DNA from: Bacteroidia bacterium 43-41
Lineage (GTDB): Bacteria > Bacteroidota > Bacteroidia > Bacteroidales > Dysgonomonadaceae
Assembly (NCBI GenBank): GCA_001898165.1
Contig: MKTD01000066.1
Location: forward strand, 35,670-99,669
DNA: 64,000 nucleotides
Direction: 5' to 3'
Shown here piece after piece: positions 26,053 to 34,396 of this stretch. Numbering within the stretch: the first letter of the stretch is position 1; each line of letters starts with the position of its first letter. The position numbers and the translations under genes are program-made. The notes under the pieces were generated by a model. That model was given only the letters and a program-made list of their open reading frames with translations, ran no database searches and was not told where the DNA came from.

Positions 26053-28101
26053 ATGAAATTTACTCTCTTTCATATTTTTCTTGTTGTTGTTTTTTGTGCA
26101 AACTGTTCCCTGGCAAAATCACAATCAAACGACTGGCGTTCTCATTTGGAACAGCTTGCAGAAGAGGGAGCGGACGATGCCACCATCGATAATATGTTTC
26201 AGGAACTGACGATGTTGGAAAACAATCCCATGAATTTGAACAGGGTTTCGCGCGAGCAACTGGAGCGGTTTCCGCTGATCAATGACGAACAAGCCTCTCA
26301 CATAGCCGAATTTCTGGATAAGAACCGTCCCGTTTACTCGGTATTTGAACTTCGGAATGTCCCCTCCCTCGATTTTAATACGGTAGAATTGATCCTGCCC
26401 TTTTTTTTCGTGGGCGAAACGGAGAAAGAACAGCTGTCGGTGCAGGAGATGCTGAAACGGGGGCGGCATGAAGTTCAATCCCGATTCGATAAGACCCTTA
26501 ACAAACGGGCCGGATACGGTGAATTTTCCGACAGTATCCTGCAGCGTTATCCCAACCGGAAATACCGGGGTGAAGATTTTTATACTTCGTTGAAATATGC
26601 CTTCACCTATCGCGATAAAATTCAGTTCGGGCTAGTAGGTGAAAAAGATCCCGGTGAGCCCTTTTTTCAGAAAAATTATCCTAAGGGATACGATCATTAC
26701 GGATTTCATCTTATCGTACGCGATCTAGGTAAACTTAAAACACTTGCCGTAGGTGATTATCGGTTATCTTTTGGACAAGGATTGATACTGAACAACGACT
26801 TTATACTCTCCAAATCCTGGAGCACCAACAATATTGTCCGCCGGACGCAGGGGCCCAAGCAACATTTCTCCACTGCCGAAAGCGGCTTTTTCCGTGGCGC
26901 AGCAGCCGTTTTTCAAATAGACAACGTAAACATTACCACTTTTTATTCCAACAAAAAGCTCGATGCCAACCTTTCCGGCGATGGGGAAATAACCTCATTC
27001 AAAACCGACGGCTATCACAGGACTCTTTCGGAGATGGAGAAGAAAAACAACTCGCGCGAACAGGTAACGGGAGTAAACATCAACTACCGCAAAGAGCAGC
27101 TTCAGATCGGCGTGAGTGGAATATATCATGCCTACAACCGAATGTACAACCCGGTTGTTCGCGAATACAACTACTACTATTTGCGCGACTCGTCCAATCT
27201 TAATGCAAGCATTGACTATTCATACCGCTTGAACCGGTTGTTGTTTGCAGGAGAAACCGCAATCGCCAAAAACGGAGCTACAGCAACAACCCATATGGTC
27301 CAATACTCACCGTCTGGACTGTTGTCTTTGTCGGCACTTTACCGCTACTACCCCATCTCCTATAACGCAATGCACGCGCAGGCGTTTTCCGAAGGGAGCA
27401 GGGTTCAAAACGAAAACGGGCTGTATGTTGGCGCCACCTTCAGCCCGTTGCGAAAAATATCGGTAACAACGTATCTGGATATTTTCCGGTTTCCCTGGCT
27501 GAAAGATCAGGTGGATAAGCCGTCGGGAGGATTGGATTTCTATTTTTTGGGAACGTACTCCATGGACCGGAACTCCAATTTCGAACTGCGGTACACAATC
27601 AAACAGAAAGAGCAGAACGCCGGCTATCCCGATGAAAACTCCAGAACGGTTTTGCCGTACAACACGCAAAAGATCAGGCTCAGGTATAACCACACACTCA
27701 ACAGCGGTTGGGATTCCAGAACTACTCTTGATGCCGCCCTGTACCACCGGAAACACTTCCGGAAGGAAAAGGGGTATATGCTTTCGCAAAATATCGGCTA
27801 CCGCGGCAGCAACAAGATTCGTGGCGACTTTTTCGCCGGATATTTCAGGTCGGACACCTATGCCTCCAGGCTTTATTCTTACGAAAGGAACATACTCTCC
27901 ACGTTTTATATGCCGTCGTTCTACGGCAAAGGTGTTCGATGGGCAGCGTCGGGGCGGTACAACATCACCCCTAAGCTTTCCCTCTCCGCAAAAATAGGGC
28001 GTACACGTTATTTCGACCGTGACACCATCGGCTCCGGCACGGAACTGATCAACGGCAATAGCCGGACGGATCTATTTACTTATTTGCGCTGGCAGTTTTG
28101 A
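26053..28101 (+). CDS. Helix-hairpin-helix protein with predicted outer-membrane barrel
   Basis: A 682-residue exported protein. The ORF track begins at 25993, but the ATG at 26053 places a clean signal peptide (FHIFLVVVFCANCSLAKSQ) at the N terminus. Residues about 55-120 hold two ComEA-like helix-hairpin-helix units (MNLNRVSREQLERFPLIND, VYSVFELRNVPSL). The rest is rich in alternating aromatic strands (FYTSLKYAFTYRDKIQFGLV, YRLSFGQGLIL) and ends in a phenylalanine (TDLFTYLRWQF), as outer-membrane barrels do. The family occurs in Bacteroidetes with no known function. The HhH part suggests DNA contact at the cell surface, but that is conjecture. Confidence 0.75.
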   Translation: MKFTLFHIFLVVVFCANCSLAKSQSNDWRSHLEQLAEEGADDATIDNMFQELTMLENNPMNLNRVSREQLERFPLINDEQASHIAEFLDKNRPVYSVFELRNVPSLDFNTVELILPFFFVGETEKEQLSVQEMLKRGRHEVQSRFDKTLNKRAGYGEFSDSILQRYPNRKYRGEDFYTSLKYAFTYRDKIQFGLVGEKDPGEPFFQKNYPKGYDHYGFHLIVRDLGKLKTLAVGDYRLSFGQGLILNNDFILSKSWSTNNIVRRTQGPKQHFSTAESGFFRGAAAVFQIDNVNITTFYSNKKLDANLSGDGEITSFKTDGYHRTLSEMEKKNNSREQVTGVNINYRKEQLQIGVSGIYHAYNRMYNPVVREYNYYYLRDSSNLNASIDYSYRLNRLLFAGETAIAKNGATATTHMVQYSPSGLLSLSALYRYYPISYNAMHAQAFSEGSRVQNENGLYVGATFSPLRKISVTTYLDIFRFPWLKDQVDKPSGGLDFYFLGTYSMDRNSNFELRYTIKQKEQNAGYPDENSRTVLPYNTQKIRLRYNHTLNSGWDSRTTLDAALYHRKHFRKEKGYMLSQNIGYRGSNKIRGDFFAGYFRSDTYASRLYSYERNILSTFYMPSFYGKGVRWAASGRYNITPKLSLSAKIGRTRYFDRDTIGSGTELINGNSRTDLFTYLRWQF

Positions 28102-28167
28102 GTTTAATCGTAAATTATTTTATACTTTTACACTCTCGTTTATCACACGGAGAGCATACTGCCCTCC

Positions 28168-28183
28168 TGTCCCGTAAGGGACA
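28168..28183. other. Short hairpin TGTCCC-GTAA-GGGACA
   Basis: A perfect 6-bp stem with a four-base loop in the 109-bp gap between the HhH protein and the ABC-F gene. There is no T run behind it, so it is not a standard terminator. Confidence 0.4.
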
Positions 28184-28210
28184 ATTGCAAAGGCATTATC
28201 TATAAAAAAT

Positions 28211-30082
28211 ATGGCAAATCCATTATTACAAATCGATACGCTAACCAAAAGCTTCGGCGACCGGGTGCTTTACCGCAATATCTCTTTCGGCATTGCCGAG
28301 GGCGACAAAATCGGCCTGATTGCCGGGAACGGAGCCGGAAAGACCTCATTGCTGAACATCATAGCCGGCAAAGAGCCTTGCGACGACGGACGGGTTGTTT
28401 TTCGAAACGATATCCGGTTTGCCTACCTGGAGCAATCGCCTCAGTTTGATCCGGAGCTCACGGTTCTGGAAGCTTGCTTCCAAACCGAAAACGAAGCTGT
28501 GAAAGTCATAGCACGGTATGAAGAGATTATGACATCTGCCGACCATCAGGGATTGGATGAAATTATGGTGAAAATGGATTTGTTGAAAGCATGGGATTAT
28601 GAACAGCGCATCAGGCAAGTTCTCAGTCAACTCAAGATCTTCCAACTCGACCAAAAAATCGGAGAGCTTTCAGGCGGACAAATCAAGCGGATAGCGTTGG
28701 CAAACACTCTTATCTCTGAGCCGGAACTGATTATGTTGGACGAGCCTACCAACCACCTCGACCTGGATATGGTGGAATGGCTGGAAAGCTACCTTTCCCG
28801 TTCGGGCATCAGCTTGCTGATGGTTACGCACGATCGCTATTTCCTCGACAGGGTATGTACCCAAATCATTGAAATAGACGATCGTCAAATCTACTCCTAC
28901 AAAGGCAATTATGCCTATTATCTGGAAAAGCGCGGTGAGCGTATCGCCATGCAGAATGCCGAAATAGACAGTGCGCAAAACATCTACCGCAAGGAACTCG
29001 ACTGGATGCGCCGACAGCCGCAAGCCCGTGCTACCAAAGCAAAATCGCGTATCGATGCGTTTTACGAACTGGAAGAAAAAGTAAAACAACGCCGACAGTC
29101 CGACGACATAAAACTATCGGCAAAAGGGTCGTATATCGGTAAAAAAATATTTGAAGCCAAACAGATTACCAAGAGCTTCGGCAACATCAAAATTACCAAC
29201 AACTTCAACTACATTTTCACCCGATACGAAAAAATGGGAATCATCGGCAACAACGGCACTGGCAAAACTACGTTTATAAAAATGCTGCTTGGGCTCGAAC
29301 AGCCCGATTCGGGAAACTTCGATATTGGAGAAACGGTGAATTTCGGATATTACAGCCAGGAAGGGTTGCAGTTTGATGAACAAACAAAGGTAATTGATGT
29401 AGTACAGAAAATAGCGGAAGTTATCGATCTGGGCAATGGGAACAAGCTCACGGCATCGCAGTTCCTGCAGCATTTTCTTTTCGTTCCGGCCAAACAACAC
29501 GATTATGTATATAAACTGAGCGGCGGTGAAAAACGCCGGTTGCATCTCTGTACCGTGCTCATTAAAAACCCCAACTTCCTGATTCTTGACGAGCCGACGA
29601 ATGATCTCGATATCGTTACGCTCAACATACTGGAAGAGTATCTCATCGGCTTCAAGGGTTGCCTTATCGTTATTTCGCACGACCGCTATTTTATGGACAA
29701 GGTGGTGGATCATCTGCTCTGTTTCCACGGTGACGCAGAGATACAGGATTTCCCGGGGAACTATACTCAATACCGCAATTGGAAATCGGTGGAAGAGAAA
29801 CGGATTGCCGGAGAGACAAAACCATCAAAACCGGACAAAACTGCCGAAAAGCCCAAACCGGCAGAGAAAACCAAACTCACGTTCAAGGAGAGGATAGAGT
29901 TCGAGAGGCTGGAAGCTGAAGTCCAACATCTTGAAACGGAAAAAGAACAATTAACGCAACAACTCTCATCGGGCAACCTGTCGCCGGAAGAGTTGATCTC
30001 AACCTCAAACCGCATCTCGGATATTGTCGGGCTGATCGATGAGAAAACCTTTCGCTGGCTCGAACTGAGCGAATTTGCCTAA
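28211..30082 (+). CDS. ABC-F family ATPase, Uup-like
   Basis: A 623-residue soluble protein with two ABC domains and no membrane part, so it acts on ribosomes or DNA rather than in transport. Domain 1 has GNGAGKTSL and LSGGQIKRIALA; domain 2 has GNNGTGKTTF and LSGGEKRRLHLC. The linker RRQPQARATKAKSRIDAFYE and the C-terminal coiled coil (about residues 555-620) are Uup features. A Lys/Pro-rich tether (KPSKPDKTAEKPKPAEKTK) precedes the coiled coil. The PAP2 gene follows after 18 bp. Confidence 0.92.
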   Translation: MANPLLQIDTLTKSFGDRVLYRNISFGIAEGDKIGLIAGNGAGKTSLLNIIAGKEPCDDGRVVFRNDIRFAYLEQSPQFDPELTVLEACFQTENEAVKVIARYEEIMTSADHQGLDEIMVKMDLLKAWDYEQRIRQVLSQLKIFQLDQKIGELSGGQIKRIALANTLISEPELIMLDEPTNHLDLDMVEWLESYLSRSGISLLMVTHDRYFLDRVCTQIIEIDDRQIYSYKGNYAYYLEKRGERIAMQNAEIDSAQNIYRKELDWMRRQPQARATKAKSRIDAFYELEEKVKQRRQSDDIKLSAKGSYIGKKIFEAKQITKSFGNIKITNNFNYIFTRYEKMGIIGNNGTGKTTFIKMLLGLEQPDSGNFDIGETVNFGYYSQEGLQFDEQTKVIDVVQKIAEVIDLGNGNKLTASQFLQHFLFVPAKQHDYVYKLSGGEKRRLHLCTVLIKNPNFLILDEPTNDLDIVTLNILEEYLIGFKGCLIVISHDRYFMDKVVDHLLCFHGDAEIQDFPGNYTQYRNWKSVEEKRIAGETKPSKPDKTAEKPKPAEKTKLTFKERIEFERLEAEVQHLETEKEQLTQQLSSGNLSPEELISTSNRISDIVGLIDEKTFRWLELSEFA

Positions 30083-30100
30083 TTCTTTATGTAAAAGGAA

Positions 30101-31069
30101 ATGCTTACGCCCATAAGAAAAGAAAAAAATTTGTTTGCAGCAGAAATTCTTACTGCCGGTTATGCCGTAATCACCTCATTTATCGTCATAGCCCTCTGGA
30201 ACAAGCTGGATAATCCCGTTTCTTTTTTACAGGCGCGCATACTGATAGTCAGCGGTATTCTTTTGATCTATCTTGGCGCGTTCCTGTCTAAATTTGCACC
30301 GGCAACCTCCCTTGTCCGTATCCTCTTCTTTACAGGGCTCATCTCCTACTGGTACTCCGAAACTTACGCATTCAACAAAATATTCCGGAACTTGGATCAC
30401 ATCTTTGCTTCCGTTGAGTACTCCATCTTCGGATTTCAGCCGGCGCTGGCATTTTCGCAACATTTCCCATCCAAATGGATCAGCGAAGTGTTTTACATGG
30501 GGTATTCCTTCTATTTCCCCATGATGATGTTCATTATTTTATACTGTTATTTTTATCAAAGGGAGAAATTCAACAAGTTAACTTTTATATTCTTAGGGTC
30601 GTTTTTCCTCTATTATTTAATCTATATCTTTATTCCTGTTGCCGGTCCCCAATATTATTTTCCGGCCATAGGAACAGCAAATGCAGCAAACGGGATTTAT
30701 TCGGATATCGGCAATTATTTCTATTTCAATAACAAATTACTTCCCGGACCCGGCTATGGAAATGGATTATTCTATCGATGTGTCAATATGCTGCAAACAA
30801 TGGGAGAGCACCCTACCGGCGCATTCCCGAGTTCTCATGTAGGCATATCCACCATCCTGATGATATGGCTGAATAAAAACAATAAAAAGATTATGCTCAT
30901 TCTTTCTCCGTTATACCTTCTCCTCTGTGGGGCAACAGTTTACATAAAAGCACATTACCTGATTGATGTTTTCGCCGGTTGGATAAGCGCCTTTGCTTTT
31001 TACTGTTTGCTCGCGTTTTGCTTCGATAAAATCTGCAGCAACCGGTTTTATACCGGGACACGGACATAG
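30101..31069 (+). CDS. PAP2-superfamily membrane protein
   Basis: A 322-residue integral membrane protein with about eight helices. The PAP2 signature is partial: GAFPSSHVGIST (C2 motif) and VYIKAHYLIDVFAGW (C3 motif with HXXXD) are present, but the classical N-terminal KX6RP is not evident. This fits the inositolphosphotransferase-like PAP2 branch, which acts on lipid phosphates or phosphoinositol lipids. The substrate is not determined. Probably co-transcribed with the ABC-F gene. Confidence 0.82.
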   Translation: MLTPIRKEKNLFAAEILTAGYAVITSFIVIALWNKLDNPVSFLQARILIVSGILLIYLGAFLSKFAPATSLVRILFFTGLISYWYSETYAFNKIFRNLDHIFASVEYSIFGFQPALAFSQHFPSKWISEVFYMGYSFYFPMMMFIILYCYFYQREKFNKLTFIFLGSFFLYYLIYIFIPVAGPQYYFPAIGTANAANGIYSDIGNYFYFNNKLLPGPGYGNGLFYRCVNMLQTMGEHPTGAFPSSHVGISTILMIWLNKNNKKIMLILSPLYLLLCGATVYIKAHYLIDVFAGWISAFAFYCLLAFCFDKICSNRFYTGTRT

Positions 31070-31136
31070 TTATTTAGACATAATTTAAATTCCCATCTAC
31101 AGACAGGTTAAGCACCAAACCGGTTATTTAATTTTG

Positions 31137-31144
31137 TATCTTTG
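31137..31144 (+). promoter_or_regulatory. Candidate -7 element of rubrerythrin
   Basis: TATCTTTG fits TAnnTTTG exactly and lies 73 bp before the rubrerythrin start. The upstream -33 element is not convincing. Confidence 0.45.
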
Positions 31145-31217
31145 TAATGAGACTGCCATCAATCTCTCATAAATGCAACAATAAATTAGAATTTAACATT
31201 TTATAAAACGATCGATT

Positions 31218-31796
31218 ATGAAAAGTGTAAAAGGAACCCAAACAGAACAAAACCTGCTGAAATCTTTTGCAGGTGAATCCCAGGCAAGAATGCGTTATAC
31301 ATTCTTTGCAAAACAAGCCAAGGAAGAAGGATACGAACAAATTGCAGCAATTTTTCTGGAAACTGCGGATCAGGAAATGGTGCATGCAAAACGTATGTTT
31401 AAATACCTAGAAGGGGGGATGCTTGAAATTACAGCAGCATATCCGGCAGGAAAAATCGGCACTACGGCCGAAAACCTGGAAGCTGCCGCCCAAGGCGAAA
31501 ATGAAGAGTGGACAGGCCTTTATCCTCACTTTGCCGAAGTGGCCGAAGAAGAAGGATTCAAGGAGATAGCCACCATGTACCGCATGATTGCCAAGGCTGA
31601 AGCCACTCACGAAGAGCGGTATTTAAGATTGCTCGACCGTGTGAAAAACGGGACTGTGTTTGCCCGCGAAGAAGAAATCGAATGGTATTGCCGTCACTGC
31701 GGGTACGTGTTTACCGGCAAAAAACCACCAAAAAACTGCCCGGCCTGCCTGCATCCGCAAGCCTACTTCGAACCGAAAAACAGTACCTATTTTTAA
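31218..31796 (+). CDS. rbr: Rubrerythrin
   Basis: A 192-residue non-haem iron protein that reduces hydrogen peroxide in anaerobes. The N-terminal ferritin-like four-helix domain carries the diiron ligands in ESQARM, ETADQEMVHAK, EVAEEEG and AEATHEERY. The C-terminal rubredoxin domain has two CXXC pairs (WYCRHCGYVF and KNCPACLHP). Length and architecture are standard. It is followed by a strong terminator and suits an anaerobic or microaerophilic host. Confidence 0.95.
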   Translation: MKSVKGTQTEQNLLKSFAGESQARMRYTFFAKQAKEEGYEQIAAIFLETADQEMVHAKRMFKYLEGGMLEITAAYPAGKIGTTAENLEAAAQGENEEWTGLYPHFAEVAEEEGFKEIATMYRMIAKAEATHEERYLRLLDRVKNGTVFAREEEIEWYCRHCGYVFTGKKPPKNCPACLHPQAYFEPKNSTYF

Positions 31797-31802
31797 TAGG
31801 AA

Positions 31803-31829
31803 AAAGCGCTACTCGTAGCGCTTTTTTTG
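31803..31829. terminator. Intrinsic terminator between rubrerythrin and tRNA-Arg
   Basis: AGCGCTAC and GTAGCGCT form a perfect 8-bp stem around a TC loop, with A residues before and a T7 run after. It would stop rubrerythrin transcripts on the plus strand and tRNA transcripts on the minus strand. Confidence 0.9.
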
Positions 31830-31903
31830 TGACCCCGACAGGATTCAAACCTGTAACCTTCTGATCCGTAGTCAGATGCTCTATTCAGTTAAGCCACGGG
31901 GCC
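31830..31903 (-). tRNA. tRNA-Arg (ACG)
   Basis: A 74-nt cloverleaf on the minus strand. The acceptor arms GGCCCCG and CGGGGTC pair with one G-U, discriminator base A; the anticodon loop CTACGGA gives anticodon ACG between TCTGA and TCAGA; the T arm has GGTTTGAATCC-type sequence (ACAGGTTTGAATCCTGT). The CCA end is not encoded. Adenine 34 is expected to be deaminated to inosine to read CGU, CGC and CGA. Confidence 0.95.
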
Positions 31904-31995
31904 ATTGGTTTTGTAATTTTCGCCTGCAAAGTTAAATCAATTTTTAAAACTACACAAATGTTTTTATGTTTTATATTTGCAGAAAAATATATTCC

Positions 31996-32100
31996 ATGAA
32001 GAAAGTTTCGATATTAACCGCCTTATTTTTAGTTATATTCGTTGGAATGGCCTTTTCGCAACACAATCACCGAAATACCGGCATCAACGAAAAACATTAA
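31996..32100 (+). CDS. Possible small secreted peptide (34 aa) or gene remnant
   Basis: ATG at 31996 opens a 34-codon frame made almost entirely of a signal peptide (KKVSILTALFLVIFVGMAFSQ) plus a short tail HNHRNTGINEKH. The region behind it, to 32200, shows no good continuation, although a +1 frame stays open to 32269. It could be a short exported peptide or the 5' remnant of a lost lipoprotein gene. No similarity is recognised. It lies in the 515-bp gap between tRNA-Arg and rplM. Confidence 0.35.
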   Translation: MKKVSILTALFLVIFVGMAFSQHNHRNTGINEKH

Positions 32101-32135
32101 GCCAAGCGTGGAATTCACTTTTTCACCCTGGCCCG

Positions 32136-32154
32136 GCTACAGTTTGGCTGTAGC
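32136..32154. other. Hairpin GCTACAG / CTGTAGC
   Basis: A perfect 7-bp stem with a 5-base loop (TTTGG), 36 bp after the small ORF. Only four scattered T residues follow, so terminator function is doubtful. Confidence 0.4.
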
Positions 32155-32253
32155 ATTCCAAAATCTCCCTTCCATGATGAGATACGGGTATCTTAATCAT
32201 ACACAAACTCAAAAAAAATTTAAGTTTCCAACCTTATTTTCGCCTAAAAACGC

Positions 32254-32284
32254 TTTGTTAATTACCTGAATTATTGTAACTTTG
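32254..32284 (+). promoter_or_regulatory. Promoter of rplM-rpsI
   Basis: TTTG (32254-32257), a 19-bp spacer and TAACTTTG (32277-32284) match the Bacteroidetes consensus exactly. The start codon is 135 bp further on, leaving a leader of about 125 nt that could hold a ribosomal-protein regulatory structure; I did not identify a known leader motif. Confidence 0.75.
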
Positions 32285-32418
32285 CAGTCCGATTATTAAA
32301 ATTTATTACTTAAAAGTTTGATTTATAGCTTTTTATTTGCCATTTAGTCCCTTAGCCAGACAAAACGGGGAGCGAGAATCCGAACTTAATTTTATTAAAC
32401 GATTAAAAACAAGAAAAA

Positions 32419-32874
32419 GTGAATACGTTAAGTTATAAAACCATTTCCGTTAACAAAGAAACGGCTCAGAAAGAATGGGTTTTGGTTGATGCGAGCGGCC
32501 AATCGTTAGGACGGATCAGTTCTAAGGTGGCAAAATTGTTAAGAGGCAAATACAAACCAAGCTTTACTCCGCACGTAGATTGCGGCGATAATGTAATTAT
32601 CGTGAATGCCGATAAAGTTGAACTCACGGGTAATAAATGGACGGACAGGGTTTACTACCGTTACTCGGGCTATCCCGGCGGCCAAAAGACATCCTCTCCT
32701 GCCGACCTGATGAAAAAAAGCCCCGACAGGCTTTTCCGCAAAGTGATAAAAGGCATGTTGCCGAAAAACAAGCTCGGCGATGCCATTCTGAACAATCTCT
32801 ACGTGTATGCCGGGAACGAACATCCGCATCAAGCTCAAAAACCAAAACAAATAGATATTAATACACTCAAATAA
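32419..32874 (+). CDS. rplM: 50S ribosomal protein L13
   Basis: A 151-residue large-subunit protein. It shows the family features WVLVDASGQSLGRISSKVAKLLRGK (written here only in part: LRGKYKPSFTPHVDCGD), GNKW, and the C-terminal YAGNEHPHQAQKPK. The start codon is GTG, and the sequence begins NTLSYKTISVNK as in other Bacteroidales L13 proteins. rpsI follows after 4 bp, the conserved L13-S9 operon. Confidence 0.96.
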   Translation: MNTLSYKTISVNKETAQKEWVLVDASGQSLGRISSKVAKLLRGKYKPSFTPHVDCGDNVIIVNADKVELTGNKWTDRVYYRYSGYPGGQKTSSPADLMKKSPDRLFRKVIKGMLPKNKLGDAILNNLYVYAGNEHPHQAQKPKQIDINTLK

Positions 32875-32878
32875 TAAG

Positions 32879-33265
32879 ATGGACGTAATAAATTCAATTG
32901 GAAGACGCAAAGCCGCTGTAGCTCGTGTATTCATGAGTGAAGGTTCAGGCAAGATCGTTATCAACAAACGCGAACTTGAACATTATTTTCCTTCATCCAT
33001 CCTGCAGTTCATCGTAAAACAACCGCTGAACAAGCTCAACGTGGCTGAAAAATACGATATCAAAATCAATCTGCAGGGCGGTGGCTACAAAGGACAATCG
33101 GAAGCAGCCAGACTGGCTATTTCACGCGCATTGGTAAAGTTAAACCCCGAAGACAAACCTGCTTTAAGAGCCGAAGGCTTTATGACTCGCGATCCCCGCA
33201 TTGTTGAACGTAAAAAACCAGGCCGTCCCGGAGCAAGGAAGAGATTCCAGTTCTCGAAACGTTAA
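32879..33265 (+). CDS. rpsI: 30S ribosomal protein S9
   Basis: A 128-residue small-subunit protein with the standard start (NSIGRRKAAVARVF), GGGYKGQSEAARLAISRAL in the middle and the basic tail KKPGRPGARKRFQFSKR whose last residue contacts P-site tRNA. It forms an operon with rplM. Confidence 0.97.
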   Translation: MDVINSIGRRKAAVARVFMSEGSGKIVINKRELEHYFPSSILQFIVKQPLNKLNVAEKYDIKINLQGGGYKGQSEAARLAISRALVKLNPEDKPALRAEGFMTRDPRIVERKKPGRPGARKRFQFSKR

Positions 33266-33448
33266 TTTTTGGATATATTCACCGGATCTTTTGCCGGAAA
33301 AATATATAAGGATCGTGCAAAGCGGTTTCGCATAGTAACGTTTAGTATCTAAATTGTAAGGACATTGTCGGGGAAGATCACACCGGTAATTTACCTTACG
33401 GTTCGACTAAGAAAAAGAATGTAAACGAATAAAAAATCAAAACAAACA

Positions 33449-34309
33449 ATGGCAAAATTAGAATTTGACCAACTACTTGACGCCGGAGCGCACTTCGGCC
33501 ACCTGAAAAGGAAATGGAATCCGGCAATGGCTCCCTACATTTTTATGGAGCGCAACGGCATTCACATTATCGACCTTTACAAAACAATTGCAAAAACCGA
33601 AGAAGCCGGGACGGCTTTAAAACAAATTGCCAAATCCGGCAAAAAAATACTCTTCGTGGCTACTAAAAAACAGGCTAAACCGGTTATCGAAGAAAAAGCG
33701 CAAAGCATCAACATGCCTTACGTTATCGAACGTTGGCCGGGCGGCATGCTTACCAATTTTCCCACTATCCGCAAGGCGGTGAAGAAAATGAGCAATATCG
33801 ACAAGATGATCAAAGACGGGACGTTTGACACGTTGTCGAAACGCGAAAAACTGCAAATCACCCGTCAGCGCGCGAAACTCGAAAAGATGCTCGGTTCAAT
33901 CCAGGACCTCACCCGTTTGCCTTCGGCAATTTTCGTTGTTGATGTGATGAAAGAACAAATTGCTGTGAAAGAAGCCAACAAGCTTGGAATCCCCGTGTTC
34001 GGCATCGTTGACACCAACTCTGATCCGGGCGATATAGATTTCGTGATTCCCGCAAACGATGATGCGGCAAAAGCCGTTGACATGATCGTCGGGTATCTTT
34101 GCGAAGCAATAAAAGAGGGCTTAGACGAACGCAAGATTGAAAAAGCCGACGCCAGCGCAGCAGAAGATCAGGAAGAAGAAAGCGCAGCACCACGCAGGGA
34201 GAGGAAGTCGAAAGTAGCGAAAAGAGAACGCGTCAAGAAAGAAGACAAAGATGCCATCAATGCATCGGTTGTAAGCAAATACGCTAAAGACGCAGATGTT
34301 GAAGAATAA
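33449..34309 (+). CDS. rpsB: 30S ribosomal protein S2
   Basis: A 286-residue ribosomal protein. The core (to about residue 228) has LLDAGAHFGHLKRKWNP, ERWPGGMLTNF and GIPVFGIVDTNSDPGDIDF. It carries a charged C-terminal extension of about 55 residues (EDQEEESAAPRRERKSK) that many Bacteroidales S2 proteins have. The 183-bp gap before it shows no clear promoter to me; a leader structure is possible. It is followed by tsf, the usual pairing. Confidence 0.96.
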   Translation: MAKLEFDQLLDAGAHFGHLKRKWNPAMAPYIFMERNGIHIIDLYKTIAKTEEAGTALKQIAKSGKKILFVATKKQAKPVIEEKAQSINMPYVIERWPGGMLTNFPTIRKAVKKMSNIDKMIKDGTFDTLSKREKLQITRQRAKLEKMLGSIQDLTRLPSAIFVVDVMKEQIAVKEANKLGIPVFGIVDTNSDPGDIDFVIPANDDAAKAVDMIVGYLCEAIKEGLDERKIEKADASAAEDQEEESAAPRRERKSKVAKRERVKKEDKDAINASVVSKYAKDADVEE

Positions 34310-34311
34310 TA

Positions 34312-34358
34312 CAGAGGACAGACATCTGCCAGCAAAGCGGTCCGATGTCTGCTCTCTG
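34312..34358 (+). promoter_or_regulatory. Hairpin between rpsB and tsf
   Basis: Arms CAGAGGACAGACATC and GATGTCTGCTCTCTG pair over 15 bp with about one mismatch around a 17-base loop. It starts 3 bp after the rpsB stop. No T run follows, so it is more likely an attenuation, processing or stability element than a full terminator. Confidence 0.6.
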
Positions 34359-34396
34359 AAATCTAAAAAGGAAACAACTTAAAAAAACATAGAAAT

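Noticed and set aside
28168-28183. Terminator behind the HhH protein
   Set aside because: The stem is only 6 bp and there is no T run, so it is listed only as a hairpin.
32042-32269. 75-aa ORF overlapping the small secreted peptide
   Set aside because: No recognised motif; it overlaps the better small ORF and runs close to the rplM promoter, so it is likely a chance frame.
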